Position numbers and translations under genes: made by a program
Notes under the pieces: model-generated
Told to the model about the DNA's origin: nothing
Seen by the model: the letters and a program-made list of their open reading frames with translations, nothing else
Database searches by the model: none
Origin: JACOND01 sp965202795
Lineage (GTDB): Bacteria > Bdellovibrionota > Bdellovibrionia > Bdellovibrionales > UBA1609
Assembly: GCA_965202795.1 (NCBI GenBank)
Contig: OZ241848.1
Coordinates: 2,356,001 to 2,420,000 of the forward strand
Direction of reading: 5' to 3'
Length of the DNA: 64,000 bases
Shown: piece by piece, positions 56,995 through 64,000 of the stretch
Layout: each line of letters starts with the position of its first letter
Numbering within the stretch: the stretch's first letter is position 1

Positions 56995-57124
56995 TTTTTC
57001 TGCTGGGCTTGATTCTCAATCAGCCTGGCGGGCTTGCGGCGGCGCCGGCCGCGCTCTCCGGCTTGCCCCCGGCCGGCAGCAAAGCTCTTGCTTTTTTTTG
57101 GTTTTTGCGCCATAATCCGCCGAA

Positions 57125-58789
57125 ATGACCGGAAACTGCGGCAAAAAATTCCTGCCCGCTTTCGCGCTTTGCGCGCTTTTTGCGGCTCAAGCGCCTCAGG
57201 CAGCCAGCGCTGCCGCGGCGGGGGCGGCCGCCTGCCGCAAAGCTGTCTTGAGCGGAGGCGGCGCAAAATCATCAGGCTCTGAAATCAGACGGCAGCTGCG
57301 GGAAACCCTGATTCGCTCTTATGAGCCAATCCATAAAAAAAAGCGGGAGCGCCGGGCTTTTCAGTCCCGCTTAAACGAGCTTCTCCAAAAAAAGCTCTCA
57401 GCGAAAGAGATTTTGAGCCGGCTTATGGCTGAGGGGCTGATCTCCCCGGAATCTTCCAGCCCCCTGTTTGGCTTGATTCTCAATCAGCCGGAGATGGCGG
57501 CGCGGCTGGCGGAACACTCCCCTGAGGCTGTTCAAGAGGGCAGCCTTCTCGGCAGCCCGCCGTTTTTTATCGCTGTTTTGACAGGGCAGCTGCCGGCAGC
57601 GGAGGCTTTTTTAAAGGCGGATCCGGCGCTCATTCATTCAGAAAACAGCCGCGGCGAAGGCCCGCTGCATCATGCTTTGGAGCCGGAAATGGCGGCCTTT
57701 CTGCTGAGCCGGGGGGCCGATCCCGACCTGCAGGACAAAAAAGGCCTTGCCCCGCTGCATTATGCGCGATCCGCCGGGCTGGCGAAAACCCTTTTGTCCC
57801 ATGGAGCCAGCTGGAAGCTGAAGGATCGCTCAGGGCAGCCGCTCATCCGGCATCATGAAACAGCTGTCCGGGATCCAAAAATTATCCGCCTGCTGAATGA
57901 GGCGGCGGACGAATCCCGCAAAAAGAATTTGCAGAGCAGCGCCCCGGCGCCCCCTGACCCGGAAGAGCAAGCCCGGCTGCTCCAAAAAGAGGAGGCGGCG
58001 CAAAGGGAGCGGGAGGCCATGGCAAAAGCTTCCGCTGAGAGGGAGGAGCGGAAGAGGCTGGGCAGACAGCAGAGAAAGCGGGAGCGCAAAGAGGCGGGAG
58101 AGGCCGCCAGGGCGGAGCGGGAGCGGGAAAAACAGGCCCTGGCCGCCGAAAACCAGCAGGCTGCGGCGCGGGACAGGCTTTTGGCCGCTGGAGCCATAGC
58201 GGCCATTGAAGCCCTTGACATTTCAAGATATGCTGTTTTTGGACTGATTCTGAAAAAAATAAAAAAAGACATGCTGAAAGAGCAAAGGCAGAGGCTGAAA
58301 AATCTTGGCGGCGGACCAGAGGGAAAAGCCCTTCCCCCTATGGAGGGCGCATGGCCGGATGAAACTGAGCTTCCCGCCGCCATACAAGACATAGCGGAGG
58401 ATTTAAAAAAAAGCTCGCCCGCAGCTGAGACGGATATTTTGCTTGGCCTTAAAGAGGAAAGAGCGCGGATAACCCAGCGGATGAGCCAAAAAATAAGAAA
58501 AAAAAACAGCCATCCGGCAGGCTTTCCAGGGGCCATGCGCGGAACAGCCAGAGCGCTCATCAAAAACCAAAACGCGGCTTTGCTTGAGATCCACTCCCTC
58601 GGGGGCGAAGCCATAAACGGCAATTCAATCGCTCTTTTGTTTCTGTATTCGCTGTCAGCTGAGCTTCAGCTGCCTGTCCTCAGACAGCATTATGAAAGCA
58701 GAGAAACATTTTTGCGCATGGAAAATTATATGGAGGAAATCATAGAGCTGGGCGAGCGGGCGCAGCTTGAGAAGGTTAATCTCCTATAG
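57125..58789 (+). CDS. Exported ankyrin-repeat protein with coiled coil, 554 aa
   Basis: A signal peptide (FALCALFAAQAPQAASA) begins the protein. Residues ~140-265 include ankyrin-type repeats: GSPPFFIAVLTGQLPAAEAF, GEGPLHHALEPEMAAFLLSR, GADPDLQDKKGLAPLHYA. Residues ~285-345 are a highly charged coiled coil (REREAMAKASAEREERKR). The C-terminal ~170 residues are helical and unknown. It is one of three exported ankyrin proteins in the window. Confidence 0.82.
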   Translation: MTGNCGKKFLPAFALCALFAAQAPQAASAAAAGAAACRKAVLSGGGAKSSGSEIRRQLRETLIRSYEPIHKKKRERRAFQSRLNELLQKKLSAKEILSRLMAEGLISPESSSPLFGLILNQPEMAARLAEHSPEAVQEGSLLGSPPFFIAVLTGQLPAAEAFLKADPALIHSENSRGEGPLHHALEPEMAAFLLSRGADPDLQDKKGLAPLHYARSAGLAKTLLSHGASWKLKDRSGQPLIRHHETAVRDPKIIRLLNEAADESRKKNLQSSAPAPPDPEEQARLLQKEEAAQREREAMAKASAEREERKRLGRQQRKRERKEAGEAARAEREREKQALAAENQQAAARDRLLAAGAIAAIEALDISRYAVFGLILKKIKKDMLKEQRQRLKNLGGGPEGKALPPMEGAWPDETELPAAIQDIAEDLKKSSPAAETDILLGLKEERARITQRMSQKIRKKNSHPAGFPGAMRGTARALIKNQNAALLEIHSLGGEAINGNSIALLFLYSLSAELQLPVLRQHYESRETFLRMENYMEEIIELGERAQLEKVNLL

Positions 58790-59047
58790 GCTCTAGGACA
58801 TGCTGGCTGAGGGCTTTTGCCGCCGCAAGGCAGACAGGAAAAAAAAACGGCCGCTTTTCAGGGCCATCCAGGGCGAAAGTCCAGAGCTTTGCAGCTTTTG
58901 CGGGCGCGATCTTGTTTTTTGCTGGATTTTTTTGAAAACCCGCGCTTTTCTAAACAAAGAGAGCTTCTGGAGCCTTGGCGGAGGATCAAATGCCCTCAGC
59001 AGGCGTCCGGCAGGCGGCGGCGCAAGCGGCAAAGCGGGGAAATAACT

Positions 59048-59461
59048 ATGAAGCGTTTGCTGACTCTGGCGGTTTTAGCAGCCGCGCCTCTGCCCGGATT
59101 TTCCCAGTCATCCAGAGACGCCAGAGCTGCCAGCTCCTATAAAATAGAGTGCGAGTGCCGGCATAATGCAGGCGAAGTCACATCAAACAATTCAAGAGAC
59201 GCGGACACCGTCTGCTGGGAGAGAGTGATTGCCCTGCCGGGAGAGGAGGACAGCGGCCATTATGTTGAGCCGGCCTCTGAATCAGGCATGTATACATGCT
59301 TCACGCTTTACTCTGTTTATGGCTTTGGGCGAAGCCGCGGGGCGGCGGAGAGAAACGCGGAAGAGACATGCGAGGCCATATCCGCGGACAAATCCAGGAC
59401 ATACAGGATTTTTTCTGAATCCTGCAAGCTGGAGGGGCCGTCTTCCCGCAGCAGCCCGTGA
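59048..59461 (+). CDS. Small secreted protein, 137 aa
   Basis: The start is the ATG at 59048, giving signal peptide MKRLLTLAVLAAAPLPGFS; an in-frame extension to 58817 lacks a signal. The mature protein has five cysteines (IECECRH, VCWERV, TCFTLY, TCEAI, SCKLE). The C-terminal pattern, SRGAAERNAEETCE...SESCKLE, is shared with the next gene. Function unknown. Confidence 0.65.
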   Translation: MKRLLTLAVLAAAPLPGFSQSSRDARAASSYKIECECRHNAGEVTSNNSRDADTVCWERVIALPGEEDSGHYVEPASESGMYTCFTLYSVYGFGRSRGAAERNAEETCEAISADKSRTYRIFSESCKLEGPSSRSSP

Positions 59462-59549
59462 TCTTAAATCAGCCGCCCGCAAATCAAAAGCGGGCTGAAA
59501 GCCGGCCGGGCCCGCGGGCAAGCTGAGCAAAAGTTTTGAAGGGGAAGTT

Positions 59550-59900
59550 TTGAAACAGCTTTTCAGGCTCTTGTTTTTGGCTTTTTTTATAACCGCCTGC
59601 GCTGCCGCCCCTGAGGGCGGGAATGACAGAGAGGGGCGAAGGGGCGGCTGGAGGCATGACAGCAATAGGGCGCATGACGGCGGCAGGGCGCGAAGCGGCA
59701 GCGGCCGCCGGCAAAAAAGAGGGCGCCGCGGGGAATCCCCGCGCGGAGGGAGCGCAGCGGCAACAGCGCTCTGCCGGTGCGGGGAGCGCTACATCAGCTC
59801 AAAAAAAGAAAGCGAAGAGAAAGCTCTGGCTGCGGCCAAAAGAAACTGCGCCTCCCTGGGAAAATCCATCATTTCCGGAAGCTGCAAAATCATCAAATAA
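59550..59900 (+). CDS. Small lipoprotein, 116 aa
   Basis: The start is a TTG at 59550 with AAGGGG upstream. The lipobox is FFITAC. An arginine/glycine-rich low-complexity middle (GGRARSGSGRRQKRGRRG) leads to a C-terminal domain, LCRCGERYISSKKESEEKAL...CKIIK, like that of the preceding gene. The two are probably diverged paralogues. Function unknown. Confidence 0.55.
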   Translation: MKQLFRLLFLAFFITACAAAPEGGNDREGRRGGWRHDSNRAHDGGRARSGSGRRQKRGRRGESPRGGSAAATALCRCGERYISSKKESEEKALAAAKRNCASLGKSIISGSCKIIK

Positions 59901-59929
59901 GCCGCCGCCTCTTTTTGACTGCCGGATGC

Positions 59930-62812
59930 TCATAGCGCCTCCGCGGAGGATTTTTTGATCAGCTTTTTAAACTCGCCGGCGTCTTTTTCCGAAAGCAGGC
60001 CTTTTGAGCGAAGCAGGGCCAGCCCGCTTTCCGCAAGAGCCTGGCCTTTAGAGCCTGGCCTTAACAGCTGGCCCAAATACAAAAACAGCAGGCTTTTGTT
60101 TTTGATCCCCCGCTCTGTGATTTGCCGGCGGGCCGAGCGCAAAAAGCCATCATTTTCAGCCATAAGCCCCCGCCGCCTCAGGTAAGCATAGCTTCTCAGC
60201 CGGGCCAAAAGGGGGTTTTCCGCCCGCTCAAAAATTCTTTTTCTCCGGGCGGCCTCAGCAATAATGCCGCAGAGGAAGGCAATCTCTTTGACGCATTTTT
60301 TGGCCAGCTCCCCATGGGAGAGCGCGCTGTGTTTTTTAAACGCCCTGGTTTTGCGCGCCTCCGCCCCCGGGGAGCGCGGCATATAGTCTGGGGCCAGACT
60401 CATCGGATCAATGTTTGTCCCTGTAAAAAATGTCTTGTCCCCCCGGTAAGCGAGCTTGGGAAAGGTTAAAGTGTGGAGGCCAAGCTTGTTGGAGTCCGCC
60501 AGATATGAAAGCTCGGATTCCGAAAAAACCTCAATCAAATGGATGTCCTCCGGCCCGTCAAAGCCCATGGCCCGGTAATAAGGCTTCAAGCCCGGCTCAA
60601 AAAACCTCTCCGCCGGAAACGCCTCCCGCAAAGGCCTGGGGCTTGCGGCAATCGCCACATCCACCGATCCAATTTGATAGAGCCTTGCATGGGGAAAGAC
60701 TTTTTTCAGAGTGTGGAACATGATTTTCAAAGTGTCCTGATCGATGCTGTAAAGCTGCGCCCATTGAATCAAAACCCCGTCTTCAGCCAGAGCTTTTTTT
60801 GCCATTTCGTAAAACTCAAGGGAAAACACATTCTCCACCCCGGCAACCCATGGGTTGGAGGTCTGGGACACAATCAAGTCATATTTCTTTTTTGTTCTGC
60901 TGAAATGCTTGAAGCCGTCCGCGGCAAGCGCCTTGACTTTGGGGTTTTTCATGGGGCTGAAATTAAAGGCCGGCTCCCGCCGGGCCATTTCGATGACCTC
61001 AGGGGCGATTTCCATGACAGTCACTTCAGAGACCTCCCTTTGGCGGGCCAAAACCCCCGCCGAGATCCCCATCCCGAGGCCAATCACCGCGGAGGAGATT
61101 CCGCCCTCCCTTTCCGGAGCGAAAAGATACCCCAGGCCGGACAGCAGAAACATTGTCGAAAAATCCGATCCCACAGTCTGTCCAATGGCCTTTCCATTGA
61201 CGACAAAAGAGGCATAGTCATGCTTTTCAGAGGGAAAAATCTCTCTGGCCCGGGCGCTTAGGCCCGTGTCTTTGTAGCCAATCAGAGTCGCCGAGACATT
61301 GGGCCCGTCCTCAAAATAAATGATCCCGCTTTTTTCTTTTGAATACATTTTTGGCAGATGAAAAAGGCCTTGAAAATGCCCGCTCCCCGCCGCCCTCTGG
61401 CGAAAGTATCCAAGATGATGCCCCGTTCGATCCCACTTCGGCAGCAAAGCCGCCGCCGCGCAAAGGGCCAAAGCCAGGCCGGCCTGCAAAAAGCGCTTTT
61501 CCCAAAGCGCCGCGGCCCCCGCCATAGCGGCCAAAACAGCTATATTGATTTTAAACAATTCATCCAGACTGAAGGCGTAAAAGGCGAGATAGCCGATTCC
61601 AATGGCCCCGGCGGCCGTCCCCGCTGTGTTGAGAAAAAACAGCTGGCCGCAGCTGGCGCCGTATTCCCGCCGGCCTTTTTTCATCAGCGCGTAAATCAGA
61701 GGCAGCAGCCGCCCCATAAAAAACACAGAGGGAAATACAAGCAGAATCTGAGAGATATAAACCGCAGCCTTAAACAAATAATAAACCGGGCCAATGGAGC
61801 TTAGGCTGACACGGATATGGCTGATCCATATTGACAAATAAGGCGCGGCCAGATACGAGGCGCCAAGAAGCAAAACAGCGGCAAAAATCTGGCTGGCAAA
61901 AAATCCGGAGGAGATTTTGCGGGGCTTGATCGAAAGGCTCCCAAGCGCCAGGCCCCCGACAAAAATGGAAAGTATCATGGGGAAGTTGAAAACCCCCGCG
62001 CCGGCGCTCAGATTCAAGAGGCGGATGAACAGGATTTCAAAGGAGATGGCGATGGCTCCGGCCAAAAAAGCGAAAATCAAAAGCAGGGAGTTGGGGAGCC
62101 GGCTGGAGAAAGCCGGCAGGCTCTTCAGCTTTTGGACATGCCCTTTGAGCCGGCAGCTTAAAAACACCAGCGCGGCCAGGGCATTCAGCGCGCCGGCGAT
62201 CCCTAAAACCGCGCTGAGGCCAAAAAGAGGGAGGAGAAAAAACCCGGCCGCCGCCGCGCCCAAAAAAGCGCCAAAAGTGTTCCAGCCGTAAATTTTGACA
62301 TGAAGAGGGCTGACATCCTCAGGCGTTTCCGGCAGCGCGGCTGTCAAAACAGGGATGGAGGCGCCCATCAAAAAAGTCGGCAGAAGCAGGGTCAGGCAGG
62401 AGATGGCGATATCCGCCATGAGGCTCTCCGGCGGGGCCAAAAAGCTCAGAGGCTTTAAAACCCCCTCAAAATAAAAGGGGAAGGCCAGGATATAAAGCGC
62501 GGTGGCCAGCTCCACAAGCCCGTAAAGCCTCATCAGAGGCTTTCGGCCCCAGCCCGCCGGCAAAGCCGTGATTTTGCCAAAGACATAGCAGCCGGCAGCC
62601 AGCCCGGCCAAAAACACAGCCACCGCCAGGTTTATGGAGCGGGCCTCGCTGCCCACAAGAACAGACAGATGCTTTTGCCATGCCAGCTGCGCCGCAAGAG
62701 AGGCAAAGCCTGTAAGCGCGGCCGCCAGACAGGCAAGGCTTTTATAGGGGGGAATGGCGCCCCGCAAAAAAAGCCCCGGCGGGGCAGCCTGCGCTTTTGT
62801 TAAGAGGCTCAT
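59930..62812 (-). CDS. Membrane-fused spermidine/spermine synthase-like protein
   Basis: 960 aa from the ATG at 62812 (MSLLTKAQAAPPG); the frame extends to 62974 but overlaps the divergent cpaF start. Residues ~25-500 contain about a dozen hydrophobic segments (FLAGLAAGCYVFGKI, LTLLLPTFLMGASIPVL), like a major-facilitator or polyamine-synthase membrane part. Residues ~560-800 are the methyltransferase-like synthase domain: AVIGLGMGISAGVL, VTVMEIAPEVIEMA and DLIVSQTSNPWVAGVENVF. Such fusions are widespread; true spermidine synthesis is not established. A helical C-terminal tail of ~120 residues follows. Confidence 0.85.
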   Translation of the reverse strand: MSLLTKAQAAPPGLFLRGAIPPYKSLACLAAALTGFASLAAQLAWQKHLSVLVGSEARSINLAVAVFLAGLAAGCYVFGKITALPAGWGRKPLMRLYGLVELATALYILAFPFYFEGVLKPLSFLAPPESLMADIAISCLTLLLPTFLMGASIPVLTAALPETPEDVSPLHVKIYGWNTFGAFLGAAAAGFFLLPLFGLSAVLGIAGALNALAALVFLSCRLKGHVQKLKSLPAFSSRLPNSLLLIFAFLAGAIAISFEILFIRLLNLSAGAGVFNFPMILSIFVGGLALGSLSIKPRKISSGFFASQIFAAVLLLGASYLAAPYLSIWISHIRVSLSSIGPVYYLFKAAVYISQILLVFPSVFFMGRLLPLIYALMKKGRREYGASCGQLFFLNTAGTAAGAIGIGYLAFYAFSLDELFKINIAVLAAMAGAAALWEKRFLQAGLALALCAAAALLPKWDRTGHHLGYFRQRAAGSGHFQGLFHLPKMYSKEKSGIIYFEDGPNVSATLIGYKDTGLSARAREIFPSEKHDYASFVVNGKAIGQTVGSDFSTMFLLSGLGYLFAPEREGGISSAVIGLGMGISAGVLARQREVSEVTVMEIAPEVIEMARREPAFNFSPMKNPKVKALAADGFKHFSRTKKKYDLIVSQTSNPWVAGVENVFSLEFYEMAKKALAEDGVLIQWAQLYSIDQDTLKIMFHTLKKVFPHARLYQIGSVDVAIAASPRPLREAFPAERFFEPGLKPYYRAMGFDGPEDIHLIEVFSESELSYLADSNKLGLHTLTFPKLAYRGDKTFFTGTNIDPMSLAPDYMPRSPGAEARKTRAFKKHSALSHGELAKKCVKEIAFLCGIIAEAARRKRIFERAENPLLARLRSYAYLRRRGLMAENDGFLRSARRQITERGIKNKSLLFLYLGQLLRPGSKGQALAESGLALLRSKGLLSEKDAGEFKKLIKKSSAEAL

Positions 62813-62956
62813 GTCTGGACTTGAGGCCTGCCTGGCAGGGGCTTTTTTAAAAGCGCCGGAGCGGCAGTTTGCAGATTCCAGCAGCTGGAGGGGGAAGTCA
62901 AGCCGCGGCGCAAAAACAGGCTTTAGCCGGCGGGCGGTTTTGCCGACAAAAGCAGT

Positions 62957-64000
62957 ATGGGCGCGGACGATCAAAAAGCCAGTGTTTTTGAGGCTTCAAT
63001 CAAGGGCTTTCTGCAGCCCATCTGGAGCCTTTTAAAGGATGAAAGCGTCACAGAGGTCATGATCAACGGCGGGAGCGAGATATGGGTTGAGATTGGCGGA
63101 AAAATCAAAAAAACAGAGGCGGCTTTCAGCGACGAGGACGCCCTGCGCGCCGCCGTCACAAACATTGCCCAAAGCGTGGGCCGCCGGATTGACGGGGACA
63201 GCCCCCGCCTTGACGCCCGGCTCCCCAACGGCTATCGGATTCACGCTGTCATCCCGCCCTGCTCCCGCAAGGGAACCACTGTGGCCATCCGAAAATTCTC
63301 CACAACCCAGTTTACCTTTCAGGACTATATCCGCTTTGGAACCCTCACAGGGACCGTGGCCGAGTTTTTAAAGATCGCCAGCGCGCTGGGGAAAAACATG
63401 CTCATCAGCGGGGGGACCGGCTCAGGGAAAACCACCCTGCTGGGCGCCATGTGCTCCTACATTCCCAAAGGCCAGAGAGTGATTGTGATTGAGGACTCCA
63501 GCGAGCTGCAGGTTTCCTACGAGCATGTGGTTTTTTTTGAGACAAAAATGGCGAATGAGCAGGGCAGGGGGGAGGTCTCAATAAGGGATTTGGTGAAGAG
63601 CAGCCTTCGGCTCCGGCCCGATCGCATCATTGTGGGCGAGGTCCGCGGCGGGGAGGCCCTGGAGCTTGTCAATGCCATGAACACCGGCCACAAGGGATGC
63701 CTTGGGACAGTCCATGCCAACAGCTCCCACGACGCCATTGTCCGTCTGGAGGCCCTGGCGCAGGGGGCCGACTCCCAGCTCAGCGAAAAGGCTCTTCAGC
63801 ATCAGATCTCCTCCGCTGTGGACTTGATTGTGCAGGTCTCCCGCTATTCAGACGGCTCCCGCAGGGTGGGCGAGGTCTCTGAAGTGCTTGGGGTGGAGGA
63901 TGGCCAATACAATGTGTCTCAGATTTTTGCCCTGAGCCGCCTTGTGAAAAAGCCTGACGGCAAGCTCCAGGGCCGGCTGCAGGCCACGGGCCGGCTCCCC
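62957..64000 (+). CDS. cpaF: CpaF/TadA-type secretion ATPase (3' end beyond window)
   Basis: The first 348 codons are present. It powers a Tad/type IV pilus-like or type II-like system. N-terminal DESVTEVMINGGSEIWVE, then the P-loop GGTGSGKTTLLGA, IIVGEVRGGEALELV (Walker B region) and GHKGCLGTVHANSS (His box) are in the right order. It may relate to the pilin-like proteins in the window. It runs past 64000 with no stop. Confidence 0.93.
   Translation, partial: MGADDQKASVFEASIKGFLQPIWSLLKDESVTEVMINGGSEIWVEIGGKIKKTEAAFSDEDALRAAVTNIAQSVGRRIDGDSPRLDARLPNGYRIHAVIPPCSRKGTTVAIRKFSTTQFTFQDYIRFGTLTGTVAEFLKIASALGKNMLISGGTGSGKTTLLGAMCSYIPKGQRVIVIEDSSELQVSYEHVVFFETKMANEQGRGEVSIRDLVKSSLRLRPDRIIVGEVRGGEALELVNAMNTGHKGCLGTVHANSSHDAIVRLEALAQGADSQLSEKALQHQISSAVDLIVQVSRYSDGSRRVGEVSEVLGVEDGQYNVSQIFALSRLVKKPDGKLQGRLQATGRLP

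Noticed and set aside
57853..58623. 256-codon minus-strand ORF
   Set aside because: It is antisense to the ankyrin/coiled-coil gene, low-complexity and has no ribosome site; it is a by-product of GC-rich codon use.

Overview
The window comes from a moderately GC-rich Gram-negative bacterium. Supporting signs are many lipoboxes, outer-membrane beta-barrel candidates, type IV pilin-like proteins and a CpaF/TadA secretion ATPase. I cannot name the lineage from sequence alone. The rRNA genes are unlinked: 23S lies on the + strand near 36.1-39.1 kb and a 5S on the - strand near 14.9 kb, with other genes between them. No tRNA gene was recognised.

Layout. 0-9.4 kb is accessory: small hypothetical genes, a PD-(D/E)XK protein flanked by ~200-bp direct repeats, an AT-rich 4.5-kb Avs-like STAND defence gene, and an Rpn-family nuclease with a duplicated 5' fragment. 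9.7-12.1 kb holds a frameshifted pilin/beta-helix gene with a (GA)12 tract and a sigma-like protein that carries a signal peptide. 12.4-30.2 kb is mostly core: scpB-scpA-M50 protease, 5S rRNA, sodC, enolase, two beta-barrel proteins, an intact pilin/beta-helix gene preceded by a C13 tract, priA, an aromatic amino acid hydroxylase, and a purL invaded by 81-bp repeats. 30.2-36 kb holds a DivIVA-like protein, an LRR lipoprotein, a HAD protein, pyrE with a duplicated fragment, and an ankyrin protein. After the 23S gene come three paralogous small lipoproteins and a second Rpn-family gene.

42.5-53.3 kb is the highlight: a complete type V-B CRISPR-Cas locus. It has an array of 24 identical 36-bp repeats with 23 spacers, then cas2, a cas4-cas1 fusion and a large Cas12b (about 1437 aa) as one operon read toward the array from a recognisable promoter to an intrinsic terminator. 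Two tracrRNA candidates are visible. One is a minus-strand anti-repeat unit 2.3 kb beyond the array leader, separated from it by an HNH-endonuclease gene. The other is a split anti-repeat immediately after the last repeat.

53.4-64 kb holds ankyrin proteins, a fourth small lipoprotein, a SpoU/TrmH methyltransferase, an IscA-type protein, two related small secreted proteins, a membrane-fused spermidine-synthase-like protein, and the start of cpaF.

A palindromic repeat superfamily, core GGCCTCGCGGCCGTTCC and variants, runs through the window. It occurs between genes and in frame inside purL, the DivIVA-like gene, the Rpn gene and an ankyrin gene. Together with two simple-sequence tracts at paralogous surface-protein genes, it suggests a genome shaped by small repeats, phage defence and variable surface structures.
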